Assembly (NCBI GenBank): GCA_017882455.1 | Contig: JADGPL010000002.1 | Location: 124,001-188,000 of the forward strand | Reading direction: 5' to 3' | Source of the DNA: Solirubrobacteraceae bacterium | GTDB lineage: Bacteria; Actinomycetota; Thermoleophilia; Solirubrobacterales; Solirubrobacteraceae | DNA: 64,000 nucleotides | Shown here: piece after piece, positions 17,182 through 25,278 of the stretch | Layout: each line of letters begins with the position of its first letter | Position numbering within the stretch: position 1 is the stretch's first letter | Program-made: the position numbers and the translations under genes | The notes under the pieces: model-generated | What the model was told of the DNA's origin: nothing | Seen by the model: the letters and a program-made list of their open reading frames with translations, nothing else | The model's database searches: none

Positions 17182-18521
17182 GCGCTCGCATCCTCTTCTG
17201 CTGTTGGCCATTCGAGGGACATGTGTTCCCGCAGTTGAGCATGGCCCTGGCGCTCCGTGAACGGGGTAACGAGGTTGCGTTCTATACCGGCGGCAGGCTC
17301 CGGGAGACGATCGAGCGAGAGGGAGTGCAGGTCTTTCCGTTTGCGCAGATCGAGCCGGCTTGGCTGGCGGTGCAGGAGCGCGAGCGAGAGGTCGGAGGTC
17401 GCCGCCAGTCGCTGCGGGTCCAACACCAGGCGTTTCGCGAGTGGCTCGTGGAGACAATTCCGAGCCAGGTTGAAGATCTGCAGTCGATCATCAGCGCGTG
17501 GCGAGCCGACGTACTCGTCACCGACGCTTCGATGTGGGGGCCGAGCTTGGTCTTGAACGAGGCGCTGCCCATACCCGTCGCGCTTGCCTCGCCGCTGATC
17601 ACGGCCGTGATTCCGGGCCCGGATGCGCCGCCACCAGGTTCCGGGCTGGCGCCGGCGCACAATGCCCGCGGGCGAGCACGCGCGTGGGCGATCGATCACG
17701 CGACGCAATTGCTGGCGGGTGGCCTGCGGCGCCGGCTGGATGAGCTGCGCGCCGTCTATGGGCTCCCCGCGATGGGCTGCGGCGTCAACGAGCGATGCGG
17801 AGCGCTGCCGCTGTACATGGTGCTGAGCGTCGCCGAGCTCGACTTCGATCGCAGCGATCTACCACCGAGCGTGCACTACGTCGGCGCTTGCACGTGGCAT
17901 CCGCCGGAGCCGGCGGGAACGAGCGAATGGCTCGATCGACTTCCGTCAGCCCAGCCGTGGGTGCATGTCACCGAGGGAACCTCTCACTATCAGGACCCTT
18001 TCCTCCTGCGTGCCGCCGTAAGCGGGCTGGCTGACGCACCGCTGGAGGCGATCATCACGCACGGGCGCGATCGCCGGCCAGAGGAGCTGGGCCTCGGCCC
18101 GGCCGCACCGAACGTGCACCTGGCGCCGTGGCTCAGTCATGACGCTCTGCTGCCGCGCTGCCAGGTGCTCGTGACGACCGGCGGAGCGGGCACGGTGATG
18201 GCCGGCCTGCAGGCAGGAGTGCCGCTGGTGATCGTGCCGACCACGTGGGACAAGCCGGACAACGCCCGGCGGGTGGTGGCGGCCGGCGCCGGCCTGATCC
18301 TGCCGCCGCGACGTTGCACACCGAGGAGCCTGCGCGATGCCGTCGAAACTGTGCTCATGCAGCCGCGCTACCGCGAAGCTGCGCAACGTTGCGCAGCGCT
18401 GCTGGCACAGGCGCCCGGACCGTCCGGGGCAGCCAAGTTGATCGAAGCGCTCGCTCCGGCGCAAGCTGACGGGGACGAGACAGCGGCGGGTCGGCAAGAC
18501 ATCGAAAGGACCTTTGGGTGA
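17178..18521 (+). CDS. Glycosyltransferase 2 (GT1/MGT-type, paralogue of glycosyltransferase 1)
   Basis: A 447-aa GT-B glycosyltransferase closely similar to that at 15014-16354 along its whole length: WPFEGHVFPQL, LVTTGGAGTVMAGL, VPTTWDKPDNARRV, and a shared C-terminal LAQAPGPSGAA-type ending. The pair looks like a tandem duplication with a methyltransferase between. The frame is open further upstream, but GTG at 17178 is chosen because it overlaps the methyltransferase stop (GTGA) and puts MSARILFCCWPFEGH where homologues begin. It probably adds a second sugar, or the same sugar at another site. Donor and acceptor are unknown. The downstream exported protein is translationally coupled to it. 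Confidence 0.88.
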   Translation: MSARILFCCWPFEGHVFPQLSMALALRERGNEVAFYTGGRLRETIEREGVQVFPFAQIEPAWLAVQEREREVGGRRQSLRVQHQAFREWLVETIPSQVEDLQSIISAWRADVLVTDASMWGPSLVLNEALPIPVALASPLITAVIPGPDAPPPGSGLAPAHNARGRARAWAIDHATQLLAGGLRRRLDELRAVYGLPAMGCGVNERCGALPLYMVLSVAELDFDRSDLPPSVHYVGACTWHPPEPAGTSEWLDRLPSAQPWVHVTEGTSHYQDPFLLRAAVSGLADAPLEAIITHGRDRRPEELGLGPAAPNVHLAPWLSHDALLPRCQVLVTTGGAGTVMAGLQAGVPLVIVPTTWDKPDNARRVVAAGAGLILPPRRCTPRSLRDAVETVLMQPRYREAAQRCAALLAQAPGPSGAAKLIEALAPAQADGDETAAGRQDIERTFG

Positions 18522-20668
18522 AACCTTCTCACACGGCGAAGCGCTTGCTCCCTGCGCTCTTGGCGCTTGGCTTCCTGCTCGCGCCCACAAGCAGCACGAC
18601 CGCCGCGGTCTCCGCCAGCGAACGCGGAATCGTCCCCATTGCCCAGAACGGTTTCGGGGAACACGAAAACGCATACGCGTGGTCGATGGGTTGGTTCAAA
18701 GGCAAGCTGTACGTCGGGACCGGCCGCGACGTGCTCTGCGTCGAAGACCAGACGACCCAGTTCTACGACCAGAACCTGAACTACTACGTAGCCAACCCGC
18801 AGGCGAATGTGCACTGCCCCCTGGACCCCTACCACATGAATCTGCGGGCCGAGATCTGGCAGTACACGCCGGGCTCGAGTGCATGGAGGATGGTTTACCG
18901 GGCCCCCGACACCGAGCGCAACCCCACGGAGCCGAGCAAGCGGGTGGCAAGCGACATCGGCTATCGCGGCATGGTCAACTACACCGACCCCAAGGGGAGG
19001 CAGGCCCTCTACGCGGCCGGCCTGACCGCCGATGAGTACCTGCCGCCGCTGCTGCAGAGCCACCCGCCCCGGATTCTGCGCAGCTACGACGGCGTGCACT
19101 GGGAAGACCTGAAGCTTCCGAGCGTGATCGTCCACTTCCCCTACGGAAACCTGCGGCCGATGGGCTTTCGATCATTGGTCGAGTGGAAGGGCCGCCTGTT
19201 CGTGACGGCGACACCGGATCTGACGGGCGATGGAGCCCTGTTCGAGGTCACGCACCCGTGGTCACCCCATCCCGGCCTGGTGCAGGTCAGCCCGCCCAAC
19301 CTGGACATCTTCGATGTGGCCACGTTCGACGGCCATCTCTACGTCGGGTGCGGAAATGCGAGGACCGGCTACTCGGTGTGGGAGACCAGCGGCAAGGGGG
19401 TTGAAGTCGGCGACCTGTATGCGCCTTACCCATTCGTCTTCACGCCGGTGGTGAACGGGGGCTCCGGACGCGGTGGCGCCATGACCTCAGTCGTCTCGAT
19501 GCACGTCTACCGCAACGCTTTGTACGTCGGCGCGAGTGGTTGGTACAACAAGAACACAAACCCCCGCTCCGAGCTCATCAGGATCTATCGAAACGGCCAG
19601 TGGAACGTTGTCGTCGGAAACCCCCGCCGGCTCGAAGACGGCCAGATGGCCTACCCCCTCAGCGGACTGGAAGATGGGTTCGGCAGCCTGTTCAACGCCC
19701 ATTTCTGGCGCATGACGGCGGCAGGCGGCGGCCTGTATGTCGGAACCAACAGCTGGAGCTATCTCCTGAAAGCAAACAAGGGGGACGCATGGCTCGGAGA
19801 TCTGGTCGCGGGCGCGGCCGGATACCAGCTGTGGGCCACATGCGACGGCGAAGACTGGTTCGCGGTGACCCGCAACGCATTCGGCCATAGCGAATACGAC
19901 TTCGGCGCGCGAACGCTCCAGCCGGGCGGCCCCAATGGGGAAGATCTGTACATCGGCAGCGCCAACCACGCCCAAGGCACCACGATCATCGACGACAAAG
20001 AACCGATTTGCTCGTCGCTGATCAACCGCACGCACACAGTCGCGCCGCCGAGTGCGCTGATCGCCGACACCGTGCACAAGGGCACCCTGCTCTCCTGGAA
20101 GCCATCGCCCTCAGCGGTCCGCTACGAGGTGCTGGCGGCACCCGAAATCACAGCGACGGTCTACCTGCAGGCGCCACCGACGAACCCCAACGGCTTCCAG
20201 TTCGACGGCGCGCTACCAATCGTGAGCGAACCTGAAGCTCCCGACAGCGTGCCGGTCACGCTCTCGCTGCCAGGGGCCTTCGAACAGGTCGGCACGACGA
20301 CCAACCCATATCTCCTTCGCGCGTCCGGCCACTACGTCTACCAGGTGGTAGCCGAGAACGCCGCGGGCGAAGCCTCGACACCGTCGAACATCCAGGTGGT
20401 CCCCACGCCGGAGCCCCCGGCGACTTTCAGCGCGCTTGCAAAGGCGCTCGCAGGGCCCGGAGCCACCGTCGCGCGGGCTGGGTCCGGGTCACGGCTGCAG
20501 CGGCTGCTCGATGCAGCCCAGTCGGCATGGAACCGGGGTGATCACCCGGCGGCGCTGCTCAGCCTCGAGAAGCTGCAGACGGCCGCCGGTCGAGGCAGCG
20601 AAAAGTCGATGCTCGCCGAGCGTCTCGAACGAGCACTCATGTACACGAACGTGGCGGGTGGACAGTGA
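18518..20668 (+). CDS. Exported beta-propeller protein with FN3-like C-terminal part
   Basis: A 716-aa protein predicted to be secreted: a Lys/Arg-containing start, a hydrophobic core (LLPALLALGFLLAP) and a small-residue cleavage region within the first 30 residues. Residues about 40-480 contain repeated short strands of the type LYVGTGR, LYVGCGN, LYVGASG, LYVGTNS and LYIGSAN, with aromatic residues between, as in kelch/WD-like propellers. About 510-640 resemble a fibronectin type III domain (LLSWKPSPSAVRYEV, HYVYQVVAENAAGEAS). The last 70 residues form an Ala/Leu-rich helical module. The GTG start overlaps the glycosyltransferase stop (GTGA), unusual for a secreted protein and good evidence that it belongs to the pathway. 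It may bind or organise the product at the surface. No catalytic motif was recognised. Confidence 0.8.
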   Translation: MKPSHTAKRLLPALLALGFLLAPTSSTTAAVSASERGIVPIAQNGFGEHENAYAWSMGWFKGKLYVGTGRDVLCVEDQTTQFYDQNLNYYVANPQANVHCPLDPYHMNLRAEIWQYTPGSSAWRMVYRAPDTERNPTEPSKRVASDIGYRGMVNYTDPKGRQALYAAGLTADEYLPPLLQSHPPRILRSYDGVHWEDLKLPSVIVHFPYGNLRPMGFRSLVEWKGRLFVTATPDLTGDGALFEVTHPWSPHPGLVQVSPPNLDIFDVATFDGHLYVGCGNARTGYSVWETSGKGVEVGDLYAPYPFVFTPVVNGGSGRGGAMTSVVSMHVYRNALYVGASGWYNKNTNPRSELIRIYRNGQWNVVVGNPRRLEDGQMAYPLSGLEDGFGSLFNAHFWRMTAAGGGLYVGTNSWSYLLKANKGDAWLGDLVAGAAGYQLWATCDGEDWFAVTRNAFGHSEYDFGARTLQPGGPNGEDLYIGSANHAQGTTIIDDKEPICSSLINRTHTVAPPSALIADTVHKGTLLSWKPSPSAVRYEVLAAPEITATVYLQAPPTNPNGFQFDGALPIVSEPEAPDSVPVTLSLPGAFEQVGTTTNPYLLRASGHYVYQVVAENAAGEASTPSNIQVVPTPEPPATFSALAKALAGPGATVARAGSGSRLQRLLDAAQSAWNRGDHPAALLSLEKLQTAAGRGSEKSMLAERLERALMYTNVAGGQ

Positions 20669-20715
20669 CGAGGACGTCGCCGAGCCACCCCGCCGGGAAT
20701 CGCCAAATGGCTAAG

Positions 20716-20722
20716 AAGGAGG
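20716..20722 (+). promoter_or_regulatory. Shine-Dalgarno AAGGAGG that fixes the next start
   Basis: A near-perfect Shine-Dalgarno sequence, AAGGAGG, lies eight bases before the ATG at 20731. It selects that ATG over in-frame starts at 20665 and 20707, which would put a hydrophilic stretch before the signal peptide. Confidence 0.8.
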
Positions 20723-20730
20723 CAACTGCA

Positions 20731-22407
20731 ATGTCGATCAGAATTGCTCTGGCCGGGCTGCTCGTTGCGGCCGTGGCGGCGATCTTCCCAGCCGTGTCAG
20801 CAGCGACGATCGCACCAAGGCTGACGCTCAATCAGAGCGCGGGCACGACGGCGGGGTCCAGCCCAGCCACCGCACTTGACGTCAACTTCACCCCACTGAG
20901 CGGAGTCGGAGGAGACCTCCTGGGCGAAGCGGGCGGTGACTCAGTCAAGAACGTGACGATCGCATTCCCGAAGGGGTTCATGATCAATCTCGCGGTCGAT
21001 GGCGGGGCATGCGTCGTGGCGAGCACGCCCAACCCGAGCTGTGAGATAGGCAGCGGCGTAATCAACGGACCCAGCGGGAAAGCGGTGAGCATGTACCTCA
21101 TCGCAGCGCCCAAGCCGTCCGACATCGCCGGGGTGGAGACCACCGTCGAAGGTGGCGCCCCACTCATCGGCGAGCTCACGCTGGGAACCTCGCCGGAAAT
21201 CGGCTTCGACCTCTCCTACAGCAACCTCGCACCCGGCATCACCGAGCTCCAGTTCACCCTGAACAGCCCGCGGCTCCCAACGAGCTGCAGCCCGGCCGAG
21301 AGCATCACCGTGGGAGCGAGCTCCTGGCAGGGCTCCTCCGGGATCGCAACCGCGCCGCTGACGGTGACCGGCTGCACCGCGCTGCCCTACGCGCCGACTG
21401 TCACGGCGACCGTCACCAAGCAGCCGGAAAACTCAGGCGCGTTTCTCACAACCACGTTCACGCAACCCGCAGGCCAATCTGCCACGAGCGCCATCGAGTT
21501 CGCGATTCCAACCGGGCTGAAGATCAACAGGGTGCTCCAGCCATGCTTCGAGGAAAAACCGTGCGTCGTCGGCACCGTGTCCGCGGAATCGCTGCTGCTG
21601 CCATCCCCGGCACTCAGCAAAGGCACGTTGACGCTCGGCGGCACGCTCGGCGTGTCGGCGTCGGGTGAACTGAGCCAGCTGAGCGCGCCCGTCAACGGGG
21701 TGGTGCTGACGATGTCCTTCCCACCGCCGTACGCGTTCTCGCTGGCCGCACCGGTCGACTTCTCCGAACGCACGATCACGTTCTCTGGGATGCCAGATAT
21801 TCCGCTGACCGCTCTGAGCTTCACGTTCACCGGACCTCCATCTGGCCCTGCATTCGCAACATCGTGCAAGCCCGGCACGATCGCGGCGACTTTGACACCT
21901 CAGGACGGGAATCCCGTGAGCAAGCTGAACGGGGCAGTCACCAACATCGGCTGTCCGGCCCCCAAGCCGGCCGGCAAGCCCAAAGCCTCGGGGTCGCTCA
22001 CTGGCCTCGCCGGCGGCAGGCCAAAGCTCCAGCTGCGCGCGACCCATGGCAGCAACGCTCCCAACATCGCGTCCCTGTCGATCGCGCTCCCGACGAGCCT
22101 CAGCTTCAAGAGCACGGCGCTCGTCAAGCACCGCGTTTGCAAGGGTGCGAAATGCCGGACGAGCCTCTCGATCAAGGGCCTGTCACTGTCGGGCGCCCAC
22201 ATAGCGGGCGCGCGCATTCGCGGTGGCAAGCTTCTGATCGCGTTCAAGAGCCCCACCGCCGGCGTGTCGCTCACAGCCCGCGGTCCACTGCTGGCAGAGA
22301 AGATGCTGCCCGGGATCAACGCCAAACAGCAGAACGCAGGAGCGCTCGTGGCTCGCCTCCAGATCACCGACGCCACCGGCCGCGGCACAGTTGTGAGCGT
22401 GATGTGA
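20731..22407 (+). CDS. Exported protein of unknown function
   Basis: 558 aa, not recognised by function. The N-terminus MSIRIALAGLLVAAVAAIFP followed by AVSA is a clear signal peptide. The mature part is rich in Thr, Ser, Gly, Pro and beta-type segments, with scattered Cys pairs (for example CVVASTPNPSC, CFEEKPC, CKGAKC) that could form disulfides. Two similar halves can be seen: each has an FTPLSG or TFTQPAG-type strand, then IAFPKGFMIN or FAIPTGLKIN. The last part, from about residue 420, is a Lys/Gly/Ser-rich repeat domain. Proteins of this style are abundant in Solirubrobacterales, to my knowledge without a known role. It starts 62 bases after the propeller gene and overlaps the following methyltransferase (GTGA). 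A surface protein acting with the pathway product is a guess. Confidence 0.75.
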   Translation: MSIRIALAGLLVAAVAAIFPAVSAATIAPRLTLNQSAGTTAGSSPATALDVNFTPLSGVGGDLLGEAGGDSVKNVTIAFPKGFMINLAVDGGACVVASTPNPSCEIGSGVINGPSGKAVSMYLIAAPKPSDIAGVETTVEGGAPLIGELTLGTSPEIGFDLSYSNLAPGITELQFTLNSPRLPTSCSPAESITVGASSWQGSSGIATAPLTVTGCTALPYAPTVTATVTKQPENSGAFLTTTFTQPAGQSATSAIEFAIPTGLKINRVLQPCFEEKPCVVGTVSAESLLLPSPALSKGTLTLGGTLGVSASGELSQLSAPVNGVVLTMSFPPPYAFSLAAPVDFSERTITFSGMPDIPLTALSFTFTGPPSGPAFATSCKPGTIAATLTPQDGNPVSKLNGAVTNIGCPAPKPAGKPKASGSLTGLAGGRPKLQLRATHGSNAPNIASLSIALPTSLSFKSTALVKHRVCKGAKCRTSLSIKGLSLSGAHIAGARIRGGKLLIAFKSPTAGVSLTARGPLLAEKMLPGINAKQQNAGALVARLQITDATGRGTVVSVM

Positions 22408-23270
22408 GCGACCTTCGACCCGTGCAAGCGATGGCACGTGCGACGCGGCGCGCCGTGCCGCAGCTCGCACCTCCCGCCAAGCAGCTGCTGTGGCGCTCGG
22501 TCTACGAGATCATGAGCCTCGGTCAGCGCGATCTCGGAACGACCCTGATGAACTACGGTTTTGCATCGCTCGACCCATCCGCGGAGGAGTCCACGGATGC
22601 GGAGCCGGGAGCGGACCGCTTCGGCCTCCAGCTCTACGCCGCGGTAGCGGGCGCTGCTGAGCTGTCTGGCAGAGATGTGCTCGAGGTGGGCTGCGGTCGA
22701 GGCGGTGGCGCCTCGTTCGTGTTCGAGCGCTTCAGCCCCCGCTCGATGACCGGCCTGGATCTCGCCCACCAAGCGATCGAGCGTTGCCGAGCGCGCTATG
22801 CGCGGCCTGGCCTCGAGTTCGTCGCCGGCAACGCCGAGCACCTCCCATTTCCCAATGGCGCGTTTGACGCAGTGCTCAGCGTGGAGTCGACGCACTGCTA
22901 CGCCGACCCGCCGAACTTCCTGCGCGAGGCCAGCCGGGTGCTGCGTCCCGGTGGTCTGCTCCTGCTCGCAGACCTTCGCTCCACCGAGCCAACCGAGGAC
23001 GGGATATTCGCCAGGGAAGACGTTGGGCAACTGCGCGCACAGCTGGCCAGCGCGGGCTTTCGCACACTCGAGGATGAGGACATCACCGCCAACGTCGTGC
23101 ACGCGCTGGAGCTCGACACCCCGGTCAGAAGGGCCCGAATCGAACAGCGGGCCCCCAAGCTCCTGCGTCGCCATGTGCTCGGCTTCGCCGCCGTCAAGGG
23201 CAGCCCCGTCTATAAGGCCTTCGCCGAGCGCGAGTTGACCTACCTGCGCTTCGTGCTCGAAAAGGAGTAG
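22404..23270 (+). CDS. SAM methyltransferase 2, phthiotriol/phenolphthiotriol dimycocerosate MT-like
   Basis: A 288-aa methyltransferase. GTG at 22404 is chosen because it overlaps the previous stop (GTGA). Motif I reads LEVGCGRGGGASF (about residue 94), followed by TGLDLAHQAI, AEHLPFPNGAFDAV, ESTHCYADP, and VLRPGGLLLLADLRS. The whole run, including HCY, ADLR and a C-terminal LTYLRFVLEK, resembles the mycobacterial enzyme that O-methylates the diol of phthiocerol lipids and phenolic glycolipids (Rv2952), as I recall it. The resemblance suggests O-methylation of a hydroxyl on a polyketide-derived lipid chain. It is the last gene of the operon, and its final 31 bases overlap the convergent phosphohydrolase gene. 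Substrate specificity is inferred. Confidence 0.85.
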   Translation: MSDLRPVQAMARATRRAVPQLAPPAKQLLWRSVYEIMSLGQRDLGTTLMNYGFASLDPSAEESTDAEPGADRFGLQLYAAVAGAAELSGRDVLEVGCGRGGGASFVFERFSPRSMTGLDLAHQAIERCRARYARPGLEFVAGNAEHLPFPNGAFDAVLSVESTHCYADPPNFLREASRVLRPGGLLLLADLRSTEPTEDGIFAREDVGQLRAQLASAGFRTLEDEDITANVVHALELDTPVRRARIEQRAPKLLRRHVLGFAAVKGSPVYKAFAERELTYLRFVLEKE

Positions 23271-24655
23271 CCAGCCGTCAGGTCCCGCCCGCGCATGCCG
23301 TCCTCGACGGGGAGACCGGCCTGGGCGAGGATCGTCGGAGCGATGTCGTAGATGACCAGATCATCTCGCTGCTCGGCGAGGACTCCGGGGCCCGAGAGGA
23401 TGCACAGCCCGTTGCGGTCGTGGTTGGCGTCATCGGGACCGGTGTCGTTGTCGTATGTCCAGTGCCGTCCGTGGCCAAGACTGCCGTTGCTGCGCCAACC
23501 CAAATCACCGAAGTAGACGACCAGATCAGGGGGAATCCCTCGCTGCTCGCGCCACAGCTCCTGCGGCCGAAAGGCACGGGTACCGATTGCTTCGCCGTTG
23601 GGGCCGGGCAGCCGCTCGAGGCGGCTCGCCAGCTCGTCGAGAAGCTGCTCGCAATCGTCAGGAGCTACCACGCCCTGTGGCTCCCGCCCAGCGACATTGA
23701 GGCACAGCCGGCAGTAGTAGCCGCCCTCCCCCCACGCGCGGGTCCTGCTCCAGTCAACGCGCACGTCGCTGAAGGGTGTCAGCTCGCGAGGCGGCTGCTC
23801 CTCGAGCACGAGGTAGCCCTCCTGGAGGAGCCATTCGTTGACGCAGATCGCGCCCTGCATCGGGCGCGCGCCGTGGTCGGAGACGACGAGGACAGTCGTC
23901 TGCTCATCGAAGCGCTCGAGCAGCTCGCCGATCTCTTCGTCCAGATAGATGTAGTAGTTGCGGATTGCGTCGCGGTAGCGATGGTCGGGCTCGTGGCGCG
24001 GATGCTCGGCATCCAGGAAGCGCCAGAACGCGTGGTGCATGCGGTCGAGTCCGATCTCGACCATCATGAAGAAGTCCCACGGCCGGGTGTCGAGCAGATG
24101 CCGGCAGACAGTGAAGCGCTGCTCGGTCATCTCATAGACCTCGGCGAGGATCCGGTCTCGGTCGTCGCTGCGGAAACTCCGCACGTCCACCCGGTAGGAG
24201 CCGACGAGCGACTCGATCTCGGCGCGTAGACCGGCTGGATAGGTGTACGGGTCCTTACGGGGGTCGCCCGTCAGGAAGCATGACACCAGCTCCCCGTTGA
24301 CTGGCACCGGCGGCGAGGTCTGCGGCACGCCGACCACGATCACGTGCTTCCCGGCGCGGGAGAGGTGATCCCAGACACGATCCACGCCCACAGCGCCCGA
24401 GTCGGCAACAACCAGTGAGCGATAGTCGTACTCGCTGCGGTTACGAAATCCGTAGATGCCGAGCTCACCCGGGTCGCGGCCCGTCATCATGCAGCTCCAG
24501 GCCGGCACCGTGATCGGCGGATCGACACTGCGAAGCGGCCCCCACGTCCCGGCGTCCATCAACCGGCTCAGGTTCGGCAGCTGCTCTCGCCAGCGATCAA
24601 ACACCAGCCGAGGCTCGGCGCAGTCGAGCCCGATGACAGCAACTCGGCGGCTCAC
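23240..24655 (-). CDS. Second AlkP-superfamily phosphohydrolase (COG3379-like)
   Basis: A 471-aa alkaline-phosphatase-superfamily enzyme related to that at 11619. Motifs: IGLDCAEP at the N-terminus (metal Asp), the nucleophile Thr in ITVPAW (about residue 49) followed by MMTGRDPGELGIYGF, EIGLDRMHHAFWR, VVSDHGARP, and a C-terminal HGRHW region. No signal peptide is visible. The GTG start is preceded by GGGAAG. It lies 20 bases after the LuxR-type regulator gene, probably in one transcript with it. It converges on the PKS operon, and its 3' end overlaps the last methyltransferase gene by 31 bases. The substrate is unknown; position suggests a role in the same pathway or its turnover. Confidence 0.85.
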   Translation of the reverse strand: MSRRVAVIGLDCAEPRLVFDRWREQLPNLSRLMDAGTWGPLRSVDPPITVPAWSCMMTGRDPGELGIYGFRNRSEYDYRSLVVADSGAVGVDRVWDHLSRAGKHVIVVGVPQTSPPVPVNGELVSCFLTGDPRKDPYTYPAGLRAEIESLVGSYRVDVRSFRSDDRDRILAEVYEMTEQRFTVCRHLLDTRPWDFFMMVEIGLDRMHHAFWRFLDAEHPRHEPDHRYRDAIRNYYIYLDEEIGELLERFDEQTTVLVVSDHGARPMQGAICVNEWLLQEGYLVLEEQPPRELTPFSDVRVDWSRTRAWGEGGYYCRLCLNVAGREPQGVVAPDDCEQLLDELASRLERLPGPNGEAIGTRAFRPQELWREQRGIPPDLVVYFGDLGWRSNGSLGHGRHWTYDNDTGPDDANHDRNGLCILSGPGVLAEQRDDLVIYDIAPTILAQAGLPVEDGMRGRDLTAGYSFSSTKRR

Positions 24656-24675
24656 GAGACGCTTCCCGGCCCGAT

Positions 24676-25230
24676 TCAGATCACCCCTTGCCGCGCAGCG
24701 AGCGCAACTGCGTGGGCTCGCGTCTTGCAGTTCAGCTTGACGAGCAGATCGCGCACGATGTTCTTGACAGTTCGCTCCGAGTAGCTCAGCCGCTCAGCGA
24801 TTCCGCGCGTGCTCTCGCCGTCGGCGAGCATCCGCAACACGGCATATTCACGGTCGCTCAACTGCGGCTCACGCGGATCGGGGCCGGGGCGTCCCCCCGC
24901 CACTGGAAGCATCTGACCCAAGACCTCCGGGGAGATCACACCGCCGCCGCGAGTCGCGGCCCGAACGCATGAGATAACACGTGAGGGCGTCGCATCCCGC
25001 AGAATCACAACGGCCGTCACCTCACCGCCGTCGGAGCTCAGCCCGTCCGAGCTCAACGACTGAGCGTCGGACTCGTCGCGCATGGAACGCACCAAGCGCA
25101 CATCGCAGCTATGGGTCGGCTCACCTGCCGCGTCGGCAATGGCCCCGCCGACCTTGACGACGAGCACAGGGCGACGTGCGCCCCCCCGCGTGCCGCGTGA
25201 CGAACTGCCGTGCGAGCCCCCCGGTCGCAT
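24676..25230 (-). CDS. LuxR/NarL-type regulator with degenerate receiver
   Basis: A 184-aa DNA-binding regulator. The C-terminal 65 residues form a typical LuxR helix-turn-helix (LSDREYAVLRMLADGES, then ERTVKNIVRDLLVKL). The N-terminal part has the outline of a response-regulator receiver: a VLVVKV strand, then VISCVRAATRGGGVISPEVL, as at the end of NarL-type receivers. But the acidic pocket and phosphoacceptor Asp are missing, and the first 20 residues are Gly/Ser/Arg-rich. It therefore probably does not respond to phosphorylation. It stands alone upstream of the second phosphohydrolase and next to the PKS operon, so it is the likely local regulator. A nested inverted repeat lies immediately upstream of its ATG. 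Confidence 0.8.
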   Translation of the reverse strand: MRPGGSHGSSSRGTRGGARRPVLVVKVGGAIADAAGEPTHSCDVRLVRSMRDESDAQSLSSDGLSSDGGEVTAVVILRDATPSRVISCVRAATRGGGVISPEVLGQMLPVAGGRPGPDPREPQLSDREYAVLRMLADGESTRGIAERLSYSERTVKNIVRDLLVKLNCKTRAHAVALAARQGVI

Positions 25231-25231
25231 C

Positions 25232-25278
25232 AGCTAACCCCAGCGATCCGAACGCGTTCGATCATGGCCGGGTTAGCT
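25232..25278. promoter_or_regulatory. Nested inverted repeat before the LuxR-type gene
   Basis: AGCTAACCC at 25232-25240 is the exact reverse complement of GGGTTAGCT at 25270-25278. Inside lies a perfect 12-base palindrome, CGAACGCGTTCG (25249-25260), flanked by GAT/ATC. The left arm ends one base before the ATG of the regulator gene (start 25230, - strand). As DNA it is a good operator candidate; as RNA it would fold over the ribosome-binding region. Function is inferred. Confidence 0.5.
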
